This document shows, in pieces, positions 8,641-17,761 of a stretch of DNA of 57,758 nucleotides. Source of the stretch: an uncultured Alphaproteobacteria bacterium (lineage in GTDB: Bacteria > Pseudomonadota > Alphaproteobacteria > RF32 > CAG-239). Within the stretch, counting starts at the first letter, position 1; the number at the start of each line of letters is the position of its first letter. Both the position numbers and the translations under genes were made by a program. Where the stretch lies: positions 1 through 57,758 of the forward strand of contig CAKQRB010000001.1 in NCBI GenBank assembly GCA_934271195.1. The letters run 5' to 3'. Below the pieces are notes generated by a model. It was not told where the DNA came from, ran no database searches, and saw nothing but the letters and a program-made list of their open reading frames with translations.

Positions 8641-8988
8641 ATGTCATTTTATGAAAGCGTGCTGATTGCACGTCAGGATCTCGGCGCTTCACAAGTTAGT
8701 TCTCTGGTCGCTGATTTGAGCGAAACCATTAAGAACAACGGCGGTGAAGTTGTCAGAGTTGATAACTGGGGTTTGAAAAACCTTGCTTACCGTATTAAAA
8801 AGAACCGTAAAGGCCATTATGTCGTTTTGAATATCTCAGCTCCGGCTGCCGCTGTTGCAGAATATGAAAGACTGATGAGATTCAATGAAGACGTTATCCG
8901 CTATATGACGGTTAAAGTTGATGAACTGAGCAGCGCAGATGCTGCTGATTCCTCTTCTGAAACCAATGACGAACAGGAGGCAAACTAA
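8641..8988 (+). CDS. rpsF: Ribosomal protein bS6
   Basis: 115 residues from the ATG at 8641, which has an AAGGAG ribosome site. An in-frame ATG at 8538 lies within the candidate -10 region and is not the start. The MSFYESVLIARQD opening, the central NWGLKNLAYRIKKNRKGHY block and the acidic, serine-rich C-terminal tail are typical. S6 binds S18 and 16S rRNA in the small-subunit platform. The stop overlaps the next start as TAATG. Confidence 0.97.
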   Translation: MSFYESVLIARQDLGASQVSSLVADLSETIKNNGGEVVRVDNWGLKNLAYRIKKNRKGHYVVLNISAPAAAVAEYERLMRFNEDVIRYMTVKVDELSSADAADSSSETNDEQEAN

Positions 8989-9215
8989 TGGCTAAGCAAG
9001 TATTCTTCAGAAGAAAAAAAGCTTGTCCGTTCTCCGGTGAAGACGGTTTGAAAATCGACTATAAAGATGTTAAACTGCTTTCCAGATATATTTCCGAGAA
9101 AGGCAAAATTATTCCGAGCCGCATTACTGCCGTTTCGGCTAAAAAACAAAGAGAACTGGCCCGTGCCATCAAACGCGCACGTTATCTGGCCCTGCTTCCG
9201 TTTGTTGCAGATTAA
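8988..9215 (+). CDS. rpsR: Ribosomal protein bS18
   Basis: 75 residues with the CPFSG opening, the family core DYKDVKLLSRYISEKGKI and the basic RAIKRARYLALLPF tail. An AGGAGG ribosome site lies within the end of rpsF, and the start shares one base with the rpsF stop. It partners S6 on the platform of the small subunit. Confidence 0.97.
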   Translation: MAKQVFFRRKKACPFSGEDGLKIDYKDVKLLSRYISEKGKIIPSRITAVSAKKQRELARAIKRARYLALLPFVAD

Positions 9216-9230
9216 GGAGGGAAAACGGAT

Positions 9231-9716
9231 ATGAAAGTTATTCTTCTTGAACATGTTGACAAATTGGGCAGAATGGGTGATCAGGTTACTGTTAAGAACG
9301 GTTATGCCCGTAACTATCTGTTACCGACCAAAAAAGCCCTGCGTGCTACCGAGGCTAACGTTGCTTATTTTGAAAAGCAAAAGGCTCAGCTTGAGGCTCA
9401 TAACAAGGCTTTGTTTGACAAAGCTTCCGAAATTGCCGAATCTTTGAAAGGCTTTAGTGCTACCCTGATCCGTCAGGCCGCTGAAACAGGACAACTCTAC
9501 GGTTCCGTTACAATTCGTGATATTGCCGCTCTTATTAAAGCTGCAGGTTATGAAATTGAACGCCGTCAGGTTTTCTTGGAAAATGCCATCAAAGATCTGG
9601 GTGTCTATGAGGTTAAACTCAATCTGCATCCGGAAGTTTCTCAGACAATTCTGGTTAATGTTGCCAGAACAGATGAAGAAGCCAAGAAACAGGCTAAGAC
9701 TTTTACTAAAGAATAA
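9231..9716 (+). CDS. rplI: Ribosomal protein bL9
   Basis: 161 residues. The N-terminal rRNA-binding domain (MKVILLEHVDKLGRMGDQV, then NGYARNYLLP) is joined by a long helix to the C-terminal domain containing the GQLYGSVT motif. It is last in the operon, with a GGAGGG ribosome site 15 bases after rpsR and a strong terminator behind it. Confidence 0.97.
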   Translation: MKVILLEHVDKLGRMGDQVTVKNGYARNYLLPTKKALRATEANVAYFEKQKAQLEAHNKALFDKASEIAESLKGFSATLIRQAAETGQLYGSVTIRDIAALIKAAGYEIERRQVFLENAIKDLGVYEVKLNLHPEVSQTILVNVARTDEEAKKQAKTFTKE

Positions 9717-9737
9717 TCCTCTTTGGTAAGATGGTAT

Positions 9738-9770
9738 AAGCCCCGTACTTTATTTAGTACGGGGCTTTTG
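9738..9770 (+). terminator. Intrinsic terminator of the rpsF-rpsR-rplI operon
   Basis: 12-bp perfect stem AAGCCCCGTACT with a 6-base loop and a U tract. Confidence 0.9.
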
Positions 9771-9816
9771 TATTGATGCCATACAGACTGCCTCAATTTT
9801 AATGGGGAGGTGTGAA

Positions 9817-10023
9817 TTACTGAATGAGGCCGATGTTGCCGGCTGCCTGACGGCCGCGATCATTATAGACTTCAAAATTTACAATGTCGCCGTTGTTTAA
9901 ACGACGAAGCCCGTTTTTCTCAAGGGTCGTGATGTGAACAAAGATGTCTTTGTTGCTGTTTTCCGGAGTGATAAAACCATAACCTTTTTTGACGTTGAAC
10001 CACTTTACAGTACCTTTTTGCAT
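9817..10023 (-). CDS. Cold shock domain protein (CspA family)
   Basis: 68 residues, a single OB-fold cold shock domain. RNP1 is KGYGFITP (13-20) and RNP2 is DIFVHIT (26-32). It starts with MQKGTVKWFN, the family signature. It binds single-stranded RNA and DNA and melts mRNA structure. The ribosome site is AAAGGA. A leader of up to about 100 bases may hold temperature control, but no structure was identified. Which Csp paralogue it is cannot be told. Confidence 0.95.
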   Translation of the reverse strand: MQKGTVKWFNVKKGYGFITPENSNKDIFVHITTLEKNGLRRLNNGDIVNFEVYNDRGRQAAGNIGLIQ

Positions 10024-10147
10024 TGACGTATCCTTTTGTTGTTAATTTTAATCCTTTTTTAGTCTTTTGATTTTGGAAAAATTTTTGTTCCTGTTTTCAT
10101 ATAAGTCGGAAAACGGGGTTTTAAAGGCAAAGGAATTAGAAAAATGG

Positions 10148-10579
10148 TTATACCAGCTCGTCTACTTCTTCGGGCGGTTGATTATTTTCATAAAAATGTT
10201 TCAGATAAGACTGCGGGAGCTTATCATGATTATCTTCCTGTACGTAAGATTGGTTGTTGTCATATACGCCGATATTTTTGGAGGAATGGTAGGTATTGTC
10301 GACGTTATTGTCATAAACGCCGCTGGCGGCAATCGCCTCAATGGCGTTGGGCACATAGGCGCCAGCCGAGGAAGTGTTTTTTTCTTGCTCTTTCTCGTCC
10401 TGAAACTGTTGTTTGTTGCGTTGTTTACGGTTATCACCGTTGCGGACATCATCATTAATAAACACATTATTTGATGTGTCGATGTTTTCCACAAAACTTT
10501 CACCATGCCCACCGGAGACTGTGTAGTTGCGATCTGTTCTCGGTGAGCCGGATACTCTTCTGGTAGCGCTAATGCTCAT
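10148..10579 (-). CDS. Asn-rich protein of unknown function
   Basis: 143 residues from the second ATG at 10579, which has a GGAGAAAA ribosome site; an upstream ATG at 10594 has none. The sequence is hydrophilic, rich in Asn, Asp and Glu, with no signal or membrane segment. It is probably disordered except for a central alanine-rich helix (AYVPNAIEAIAASGVYDNN) and a C-terminal LPQSYLKHFYEN block. A VYDNN motif appears twice. No family was recognised. Confidence 0.6.
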   Translation of the reverse strand: MSISATRRVSGSPRTDRNYTVSGGHGESFVENIDTSNNVFINDDVRNGDNRKQRNKQQFQDEKEQEKNTSSAGAYVPNAIEAIAASGVYDNNVDNTYHSSKNIGVYDNNQSYVQEDNHDKLPQSYLKHFYENNQPPEEVDELV

Positions 10580-10680
10580 GGCTTTTCTCCGCAAAAAATT
10601 AATTGTTATTCTAACAATCTGTTATTAAATATAACACAATTCAGGGAAAAAGTCTATAGCTATTTGATTTTATATAAAAA

Positions 10681-10706
10681 ATCACAATATCTGCAGATAT
10701 TGCGAT
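10681..10706 (-). terminator. Intrinsic terminator of the SPOR/nagZ operon
   Basis: An 18-base perfect palindrome, CAATATCTGCAGATATTG, is extended by ATC/GAT and followed on the reverse strand by a T run. It lies 28 bases past the stop of the TatA-like gene. Confidence 0.75.
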
Positions 10707-10734
10707 TGAGGCGCGGAAAACAACAAATTTGCGC

Positions 10735-10926
10735 CTATTCTTTGTCTTTTTTGTTTTTGGCGGCATTAATTTTATGTTCAAGTTCGGCCTTTTTATCAGC
10801 AGCGACTTTTTTGAACGCTTCAACTTTTTTGTGGGCGGTTTCTTTCCAGGAAGACAAATTATTGGCGTTGAAAATAATCACAATCGCGGCAATAATCAAA
10901 ACCCATTCTAATAATCCAGTAAACAC
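10735..10926 (-). CDS. Small single-pass membrane protein, TatA-like layout
   Basis: 63 residues from a GTG at 10926, chosen because AAGGAG lies seven bases ahead; a TTG start at 10944 would place the ribosome site inside the gene. A hydrophobic helix (about 5-20) is followed by a hinge FNANNL and a long amphipathic lysine-rich helix. This is the TatA/TatB plan, where the hinge normally reads F-G-x-K-x-L. The Gly is Asn here. In many alphaproteobacteria tatA lies a few genes behind nagZ, which supports the idea, but scpA, scpB, tatB and tatC are not here. Any other small membrane protein remains possible. Confidence 0.5.
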   Translation of the reverse strand: MFTGLLEWVLIIAAIVIIFNANNLSSWKETAHKKVEAFKKVAADKKAELEHKINAAKNKKDKE

Positions 10927-10940
10927 GTGTTTCTCCTTTA

Positions 10941-12023
10941 TCAATTAGACGTCATCAGATGCAGAACTTCTGTTGCGTCATATTCTTTATCATAGTTTTT
11001 TAAATTAACACTAAATTGAGAATAGTCTTTATAAATCTGCGCAATATTAACAGTTTTATGCTGGTCGGTAATGATATTGCGCAGTTTTTCAAAACGAGCA
11101 TGAGAGGTGTCGTTAAGCGGGAGGCAGTTTTTGCAGACTTCAATCAGCCCTTGTTCCGTTCCGCCACAGTAGCAAATCGCATCGCAACCGGCATCCAGCG
11201 CAAGCCGGGTTTTTATTGCCAGAGAACCATGCAGGGCGTGCATGTCAATGGCATCGCTGATAAGAAAGCCGTTAAATCCGATTAGTCCGCGGATGATTTC
11301 GGAGATGACTTTGGGTGACTGAGTGGCGGGTAGCTGGCTGTCAATTTGTGTTAACAGAATATGAGCCGTCATGGCCGTCGGCGCCATTTGAGCCAAAGCA
11401 ACGGCGGCAGCAAAATCTTTTTCAAGTTCTTTTAGGCTTTGGTTGATGACCGGAAGTTCCAAGTGCGGGTCGGCTTCTGCAGGACCAAGGGTTGGCAGGT
11501 GCTTGACGCAGGGGCAGACAGCGCTGTTTTGATAAGCGTCAAGCATGGCCTGAGCAAGTGCAATATTTGTCTCCGGCACGGAAGAAAAACAGCGGCTGGC
11601 CAAAACTTGTGATGTTTGCGGATGACAGAGGTCTATGACCGGTGCGTAGTTCCAGTTAATACCGAGTGTGTGTAAGTCTTCGGCAATCAGCCTGGCATGA
11701 GCCGCAGCAATTTTTTGTGCCATTGACAAACCGTGACTTTCTGCAATTTTGCCGATTTGTTTTTGAGCCATATAGGCGCGGAAATCAGGTTCGTGCAGGC
11801 GGCGGACTCGTCCGCCTTCTTGATCAATGGCGATTAGGACGTCGTTACGGCCGATGGCTTCTTTTATCTGGGCCGTCAGTTTTTTTATCTGGTGCGGGTC
11901 GGCAATGTTGCGGCCGAAGAGGGTGACACCGAGCGGGTTGAATTTGTTGAATATGCGCTTTTCCGCATCGGTCAGTTCTGGTCCGGAACAGGAAAGCATG
12001 GCTGATAAGACGGGTTTGGACAT
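10941..12023 (-). CDS. nagZ: Beta-N-acetylhexosaminidase, GH3 family (NagZ)
   Basis: 360 residues from the ATG at 12023, which follows a GAGAGGAA ribosome site; an ATG four codons upstream lacks one. A GH3 TIM barrel is seen with the IDQEGGRVRRL motif and a SDAIDMHAL segment holding the catalytic Asp nucleophile. The usual KHFPGHG loop reads KHLPTLG, while the Asp-x-His acid/base element is kept as ADPH. The enzyme removes GlcNAc from recycled muropeptides in the cytoplasm. It overlaps none of its neighbours by more than a few bases and lies between the M50 and TatA-like genes. Confidence 0.9.
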   Translation of the reverse strand: MSKPVLSAMLSCSGPELTDAEKRIFNKFNPLGVTLFGRNIADPHQIKKLTAQIKEAIGRNDVLIAIDQEGGRVRRLHEPDFRAYMAQKQIGKIAESHGLSMAQKIAAAHARLIAEDLHTLGINWNYAPVIDLCHPQTSQVLASRCFSSVPETNIALAQAMLDAYQNSAVCPCVKHLPTLGPAEADPHLELPVINQSLKELEKDFAAAVALAQMAPTAMTAHILLTQIDSQLPATQSPKVISEIIRGLIGFNGFLISDAIDMHALHGSLAIKTRLALDAGCDAICYCGGTEQGLIEVCKNCLPLNDTSHARFEKLRNIITDQHKTVNIAQIYKDYSQFSVNLKNYDKEYDATEVLHLMTSN

Positions 12024-12031
12024 GATTCCTC

Positions 12032-12688
12032 TCAAAGAGTGTAAATAAAGCGGATAAAGCGAAACAAAAGATTTAGCCCAAAATTAAAATAAGCTGTCAG
12101 AATATCGCCGTCCGGCATAAACCGTCGGCTCAGCCAAGGAAGAACGACAAGAATTAAAATCAGCGGCATAATCATCTGGCGTTCAAACAAAATGTATTTT
12201 TGCGCCCAGTTTTTTTGAAGCCAGCCAAAAAAGATTTTTGATCCGTCGAGCGGCGGCACCGGAATAAGGTTAAACAAAGCCAGTACCAGATTGACAATAG
12301 TAAAGGCCGAAAGAAAAACTTTGATGACATCCGGCAGGAGCGGGGCATAAAGAACAATCAGCGAGCCGGAAATGAAAGCCAGAATCAGATTGGTGATAAT
12401 TCCGGCGGCGGCGACGATGACAACAGCCCAGGTTTGATTACGCAAACGGGAAAAATCTACCGGAACGGGCTTTGCCCAGCCAAAAACAGGCAGATGGAGA
12501 AAGCTTAGTATTGCAGGCAGAATAACAGTGCCGACGGGATCGACATGATGCAACGGGTTTAATGACAGACGATTCATGCGGTAAGCCGTATCGTCACCCA
12601 GAAGTCTGGCTGCCCAGCCGTGAGAAATCTCGTGGGCAACAATGGCAATAACGGCCGCGCAAAGGCTGATGATTAAGCTCGCTGCCAT
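12032..12688 (-). CDS. Site-2 protease family (M50) membrane metalloprotease
   Basis: 218 residues with about five to six membrane segments. The zinc site is HEISHG (about 19-24); the family NPLHHVDPVGT and PPLDGS motifs follow in order. There is no PDZ domain, so it belongs to the short group rather than RseP. Its target is unknown. It sits between the SPOR gene (four bases upstream) and nagZ on one transcript. In many alphaproteobacteria nagZ directly follows the SPOR gene, so the insertion of this gene is a local feature. Confidence 0.92.
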   Translation of the reverse strand: MAASLIISLCAAVIAIVAHEISHGWAARLLGDDTAYRMNRLSLNPLHHVDPVGTVILPAILSFLHLPVFGWAKPVPVDFSRLRNQTWAVVIVAAAGIITNLILAFISGSLIVLYAPLLPDVIKVFLSAFTIVNLVLALFNLIPVPPLDGSKIFFGWLQKNWAQKYILFERQMIMPLILILVVLPWLSRRFMPDGDILTAYFNFGLNLLFRFIRFIYTL

Positions 12689-12692
12689 GGTA

Positions 12693-13634
12693 TTATTTTT
12701 TCTTTACGATGCAGCTGCCGCCAGCGGCTTTGATTTGTCCGCACAGGCCGTCTGCACCGGTACGGTCGGCAAAAGCGCCGGTATACAGACGGTAGTAGGT
12801 GCCTTTGGCGCCTAAGTCGGCGGCCTCAATTTCATGGGGCTGCGATGCCAGAAAGGCATGCTTCCGACTCATTGTGTCCCAAGAATTCTGAACGGCTTTT
12901 TGATTGGGCGAGGACATCAGCTGGACTGTCCATTTGCCGGCGGCGATTGTATCGGATTTTGTGGTCGTAGTTTGTTTGGCAGCGGTGACAGACGGCAGGT
13001 TGATGACTTTTTTGTCCTCGGGTTCAGCCGAGGTTTCTTTGACGGGTTGAGAAGTTGTCACATTTTTCTTTTCTTCGGTTTTGATAATTTCCTGCGCCTG
13101 AGAAATTATCGCTTGTTCGGGAGCGGTTTCTTTAATTTCTTCAGCAACTCTGACTTCGGATTTTTTAATCTCGACTTCGCCATTGGCGGCCGTGCTTTCA
13201 TTCTGTGTTACGGTTTCGGCGCTGATGACTGGAATTTGCGGTTCTTCAGGCGGGGGAAGGAGTTTTTCTACCGAAAGCTTTTCGCCGGCGGACTTCTTGT
13301 CTATGATGTCATATACGGTTTTGTCCTGATTGAGGATTTCCATGCCGCCAGGTTCGGTCGGCTGGACTTTGACGGCTGTTTGCGGGCGGCGGATGACAGG
13401 GATTTCTTCTCCGGCATTTTGAGCATAACGCGGGGATAAGACAAACCAACCGACAATGCCGGCCAGAATCACGCCGGAAACAGCGCCGATGAAAACATTT
13501 TTCGAACGGTTCAGTTCATTTTTTCTTTCTTCAAAAGCAAAATTGTTCTGGCTGTCAATACTTTGGCGGAATTCGCTAAAACGCTCTGTGCTTATGCGGT
13601 TGTCGCGGTTATCGTCTGGAAGCCCCGGAAACAT
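12693..13634 (-). CDS. SPOR-domain protein, peptidoglycan-binding
   Basis: 313 residues. A cytoplasmic N-terminus (1-45) is followed by a membrane helix (about 48-67), a long acidic Pro/Thr-rich periplasmic linker (75-230) and a C-terminal SPOR domain (about 233-313) starting KWTVQLMSS. SPOR domains bind denuded glycan strands at division sites. A TAGGAG ribosome site lies ahead of the ATG. First gene of the SPOR-M50-nagZ-TatA-like operon. Confidence 0.9.
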   Translation of the reverse strand: MFPGLPDDNRDNRISTERFSEFRQSIDSQNNFAFEERKNELNRSKNVFIGAVSGVILAGIVGWFVLSPRYAQNAGEEIPVIRRPQTAVKVQPTEPGGMEILNQDKTVYDIIDKKSAGEKLSVEKLLPPPEEPQIPVISAETVTQNESTAANGEVEIKKSEVRVAEEIKETAPEQAIISQAQEIIKTEEKKNVTTSQPVKETSAEPEDKKVINLPSVTAAKQTTTTKSDTIAAGKWTVQLMSSPNQKAVQNSWDTMSRKHAFLASQPHEIEAADLGAKGTYYRLYTGAFADRTGADGLCGQIKAAGGSCIVKKK

Positions 13635-13707
13635 TGTTTATCTCCTAAAGTTAAATTATTAGCCTAAAGTATAATGGCAAAAACTTTATAATCGTTTAAC
13701 AAAAGGC

Positions 13708-14862
13708 CTAAAATCTGGTCAGATTGTCAAAAAGTTTTTGGTGCTCTTCTATGGCGCACATATCTGTCATATTGGCAATATAGGTACATATAACATCGGC
13801 AATTTCTTTTTCACTGTTTTGAGAACTTAAAAAACGGCGTTCCGAATCCGGCAGCAGCTTCCAGTCTGACATAAAGACGTTAAACAGTTCTTCAACGATT
13901 TTTTGTGATTTCATATCCATGCGAACAACGTTGGTATGGGTATAAAAATGTTCTTTCAAGAAAGCGCGAAGCTGGCCGATTTCGGCTTCGACTTTGGGTG
14001 AAAAGCCGACCAGAAAACCTTTGTGCCGACGCACGTCATCGGGGGTTTTTATGTTATGAGCTTTCAGGTTGGCTCTGGTGTTGTCCAGCAGGTCAAATAC
14101 CATTTTGGCAATCATGCCGCGTGTGACGGCGTAAATGCAGATATTGGTGTTTGGTGTCGGGTAGTTTTTATACAAGTTGTTGAGAATCTTGCGGATGAAC
14201 GGGAGTTCTTGCATTTGTTCAAGGGTATAAAATCCGGCGCGGAAACCGTCTTCAATATCGTGGTTCAGGTAGGCAATGTCATCGGCATTGGCGGCAATTT
14301 GCGCTTCCAGTGACGGATAGTTTTTTAAGTCCAAGTTAAAGATTTTGTTGAATTTTTTTAAATAAGTGCTAAGCGTGCCTATAATCGGGCCGTTGTGCTT
14401 GACCGTGCCTTCCAGCGTTTCCCATGTCAGGTTCAAACCGGGGAATTCGGGGTAATGGGTTTCAATTTGTGTGACAATCTTTAAGGCCTGAACATTATGG
14501 TCAAAGCCGCCGTATTTTTTCATGACCTTTTGCAGCCCGCGTTCTCCGGCATGGCCGAAAGGCGGGTGACCGAGGTCATGGTCAAGGGCGATGGCTTCGC
14601 CGAGTTCTTCATTGAGATCGAGGCTTTTGCAAAGCGTGCGAGTAATTTGTGCAACTTCAATGCTATGTGTCAGGCGGGTGCGGTAGTTTTTGCCTTCATG
14701 ATATGCAAAAACCTGTGTTTTGCCGTCCAGACGGCGAAAAGCCGAGGAGTGAATCAGGCGGTCGCGGTCACGTTGGAAGGGTGAGCGAATGATATTGGCA
14801 AAGTCGGAGTATAGTCGGCCGCGACTTTGTTCTGGCGAAATGGCGTAAGAAGAGAGGTTCAT
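13708..14862 (-). CDS. dgt: dGTPase-family deoxynucleoside triphosphate triphosphohydrolase
   Basis: 384 residues. HD-domain ligands are visible in order: RLTHSIEV, ALDHDLGHPPFGHAGE and GGFDHNVQ. The FQRDRDRLIHSSAFRRL opening is typical of this family. It removes triphosphate from dNTPs to control pools. AAGGAAAG lies ahead of ATG. In many alphaproteobacteria argS separates dgt from the SPOR gene; it is not present here. The gap to the SPOR gene is 73 bases. Confidence 0.95.
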   Translation of the reverse strand: MNLSSYAISPEQSRGRLYSDFANIIRSPFQRDRDRLIHSSAFRRLDGKTQVFAYHEGKNYRTRLTHSIEVAQITRTLCKSLDLNEELGEAIALDHDLGHPPFGHAGERGLQKVMKKYGGFDHNVQALKIVTQIETHYPEFPGLNLTWETLEGTVKHNGPIIGTLSTYLKKFNKIFNLDLKNYPSLEAQIAANADDIAYLNHDIEDGFRAGFYTLEQMQELPFIRKILNNLYKNYPTPNTNICIYAVTRGMIAKMVFDLLDNTRANLKAHNIKTPDDVRRHKGFLVGFSPKVEAEIGQLRAFLKEHFYTHTNVVRMDMKSQKIVEELFNVFMSDWKLLPDSERRFLSSQNSEKEIADVICTYIANMTDMCAIEEHQKLFDNLTRF

Positions 14863-14941
14863 CAGATTATCTTTCCTTGAAAATATTTTAAATCCGTTGT
14901 AAGAGTATAAAACAAATGATTAAACAAAAGGTAAAAGCAGG

Positions 14942-15736
14942 ATGATTGCAGCAACTTATAATGTGAATTCTGTCAATGCACGGATTGAAAACTTGAGCCG
15001 GTGGCTGAAAGAAAAGTCTCCGGACATTGTTTTGTTGCAAGAAATCAAGACAGAAACTGCCAATTTTCCGTTTTTTGAGTTGCAGACCTTGGGGTATGAG
15101 GCGGCTGTGCTGGGACAGAAAAGTTATAACGGCGTTGCTGTCTTGTCTAAAAAAAAGATTAAGGTTATTGAAGAAGGACTGCCTGAGATAAAAGATGAAC
15201 AAGCCCGATATCTGGAAGTCGAGACAGAGGCCGGAGGTGCGCTTTGGCGGGTGGCATCTGTTTATCTGCCGAACGGTAATCCGCCGTATAACCAGCCTGA
15301 TGATGACAGTAAGTATTGTTATAAGCTCGCGTGGATGGATGCTTTGTACCAACATGCCAAAGCATTGCTCGCGCTTAATCGTCCGGTTATTCTCGGCGGT
15401 GATTTTAACGTGATTTTGACGGCTGACGATGTTTATGATGAGAAGACTTTTCTGAATGACGCACTTTATCGCGAGGAAGTTAAGCAAAAACTGACGGCGC
15501 TGAAGTATCTGGGGTATTATGATGCTTTCCGGCTTTTGCACCCGCAGGAAAACGGCTATACTTTCTGGGATTATTCCGGTCAGGCGCTACAGGCGGACAA
15601 TGGTATGCGAATCGATTATATGATGCTGTCGGCATCGGCGGCCGACTGTTTGGAAAAATGTTATGTTGATAAAGCGCCGCGGCAGGGAACAAAGCCTTCC
15701 GACCATACGCCGCTGATGATAGAATTGAAAAAATAA
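14942..15736 (+). CDS. xth: Exodeoxyribonuclease III (AP endonuclease)
   Basis: 264 residues, usual for XthA. Motifs are TYNVNSVNARI, LQEIK (metal-binding Glu), GDFNV and SDHTPL (catalytic Asp-His) at the end. It cuts at abasic sites and has 3'-5' exonuclease and 3'-phosphatase activity in base excision repair. Its stop shares a base with the rnr start (TAATG), so the two genes are translationally coupled. Confidence 0.96.
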   Translation: MIAATYNVNSVNARIENLSRWLKEKSPDIVLLQEIKTETANFPFFELQTLGYEAAVLGQKSYNGVAVLSKKKIKVIEEGLPEIKDEQARYLEVETEAGGALWRVASVYLPNGNPPYNQPDDDSKYCYKLAWMDALYQHAKALLALNRPVILGGDFNVILTADDVYDEKTFLNDALYREEVKQKLTALKYLGYYDAFRLLHPQENGYTFWDYSGQALQADNGMRIDYMMLSASAADCLEKCYVDKAPRQGTKPSDHTPLMIELKK

Positions 15737-17688
15737 TGGTAAAAAAGACAAGAAAGACCAAGCAAAAATTTCCTCCAATTACGCAGTTGGAAATTTGCCG
15801 CGTGGACGGCAACGGCGAGCTTATAGCCAAGACCATAAACAAAAAAGACAATCTGGAGCGCGTAGAAATTTTTGTGCTTCCTAACCGAAAAATTAAGCCG
15901 GAACTGATGTCGGGCGATGTTATTCTGGCCAGACTGAACTGCGATAACGGCGTGTTTTCGGCCAAGCCGATTGTGCGGCTCAGTAAGCAGGAGCCGGCCA
16001 TTGAAAAAATGTACGGCGTGGTGGAGAAATACGGCAACAGGGCGATGATTGCGAGCACGGAAAAGAATTCGCGCAATATGTATGTGTTGGATTCCGGTAA
16101 AGGGTTGAAACACGGTGATTATGTCTGCTTTTATCTGGAAGGCGATCGGCGTTTTAAAACGGTTCGCATTCTTAAGGTCATGGGGCAGTTTGATTTGCAC
16201 AAGGCTACGGATTCTTTGGTTCTGGAAAAATATGACATTCCGAATGTTTTTTCCAACAGGTTGAGAAAAGAAACCAAAAAGTTGCCGATTTATGATATTA
16301 CAAACAGGCTGGATTTGACGAACCTGCCGTTTGTGACCATAGACGGTGACGATTCAAAAGATTTTGACGATGCGGTCTGGGCCGAAAAAACACCAACCGG
16401 TTTTCGGCTCGGAGTTGCCATTGCCGACGTGGCTTTTTATGTGCGGCATTTGTCCGAATTGGACAGGGAGGCTTATAAGCGCGGAAATTCGGTGTATTTG
16501 CCGGATATAGTGGTGCCGATGCTGCCGGAGGTTTTGAGCAATGACTTGTGTTCGTTGCGGCCGCGGCGCCAGCGTCCGGTTTTGGCCTGTTTTATTGAAA
16601 TTGACAATAACGGCAGAATTTTAAGCCATAATTTTCATCGGGCATTTATCCGTTCTGCGGCCAGACTCACTTACAGCGAGGTTCAGAACGCGTTGGACGG
16701 GGAGCGCAATGACAATACGGCACCGCTTTTTCATACAGTGATAAAACCGTTGCATGAGGCTTATCTGGCTTTGGCCAAAGCCAGAGAGAAACGCGGCGCG
16801 TTGGAGCTGGAAACAGACGAGTTTAAGGTCAGGTTTGACAAGTCAGGAGCTGTTAAGACAATAGAAAAATGCAAGCATTTGCTGAGCGAAAAAATTATTG
16901 AAGAGTTTATGATTGCAGCCAATGTAGCTGCGGCGCAGACATTAAAGAAAAAGAAAGTGCCGGTTATGTATCGGGTTCATGATAAACCGAGAACAGAAAG
17001 ACTGCCGGATATGGAAGGATTGTTAAAAACACTGAAAATGAAATTGCCGGAAGAGGCTGCTTTGAAGCCGCAGCATTTTAACAAAATTATTGCCGCCTGC
17101 GAGAAATATGGTTTGCAGTCCGGCGTGAACGATTTGGTTTTGCGGATGCAGTCGCAAGCGCAGTACAGTCCGCACAATATCGGGCATTTTGGTCTTGGAC
17201 TGAAGGATTATGTGCATTTTACCTCACCGATACGCCGCTATGTCGACCTTTTGGTGCATCGTGCGTTGATTAAGGCGCTCAGGCTTTCTGACGGCGGCGG
17301 TTTGGAAGACGGTGCTGATGAAAAATTGTTTGAAGATATCGGGGCTCATCTTTCCGATACCGAACGGCGGGCGGTTAATGCCGAGCGGGAGATGTTGTCC
17401 CGTTATATGGCAGAGTATTTGAACCCCGCTTTAGGACAGGTTTTTGACGTGGTGATTACCGGATTTTCCAGTGCCGGTATTTTTGTGCGGATTTCCGAGG
17501 TCGGGGCCGAGGGGCTGATTTTGATGAAGACACTGCCGAACGACCATTATCTGTTGCCCGAGAGCAAAATGTTTTTACGCGGAACGCGGAGCCGGCGGGA
17601 GTTTCGGCTCGGAGATAAAATCAAGGCCGTGCTGAAAGAGGCTAATCCTGTTACCGGCGGGCTGGTCTTTCGTTTTTATGAGGAATAA
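15736..17688 (+). CDS. rnr: Ribonuclease R
   Basis: 650 residues, slightly shorter than E. coli RNase R. N-terminal OB/cold shock modules (1-165) lead to an RNB catalytic domain with DGDDSKDFDDAVWAE (metal-binding aspartates, around residues 198-212). The SPIRRYVDLLVHRAL block follows, and a C-terminal S1 domain ends the protein. There is no long basic tail. It degrades structured RNA in the 3'-5' direction. It is coupled to xth by a one-base overlap. Confidence 0.96.
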   Translation: MVKKTRKTKQKFPPITQLEICRVDGNGELIAKTINKKDNLERVEIFVLPNRKIKPELMSGDVILARLNCDNGVFSAKPIVRLSKQEPAIEKMYGVVEKYGNRAMIASTEKNSRNMYVLDSGKGLKHGDYVCFYLEGDRRFKTVRILKVMGQFDLHKATDSLVLEKYDIPNVFSNRLRKETKKLPIYDITNRLDLTNLPFVTIDGDDSKDFDDAVWAEKTPTGFRLGVAIADVAFYVRHLSELDREAYKRGNSVYLPDIVVPMLPEVLSNDLCSLRPRRQRPVLACFIEIDNNGRILSHNFHRAFIRSAARLTYSEVQNALDGERNDNTAPLFHTVIKPLHEAYLALAKAREKRGALELETDEFKVRFDKSGAVKTIEKCKHLLSEKIIEEFMIAANVAAAQTLKKKKVPVMYRVHDKPRTERLPDMEGLLKTLKMKLPEEAALKPQHFNKIIAACEKYGLQSGVNDLVLRMQSQAQYSPHNIGHFGLGLKDYVHFTSPIRRYVDLLVHRALIKALRLSDGGGLEDGADEKLFEDIGAHLSDTERRAVNAEREMLSRYMAEYLNPALGQVFDVVITGFSSAGIFVRISEVGAEGLILMKTLPNDHYLLPESKMFLRGTRSRREFRLGDKIKAVLKEANPVTGGLVFRFYEE

Positions 17689-17761
17689 TTGCGGGACGGG
17701 CTTGCCAAAACAGGCAGGGGCGTTAAAATACATATCAAAACGATAATCGGGGACAAAACGG

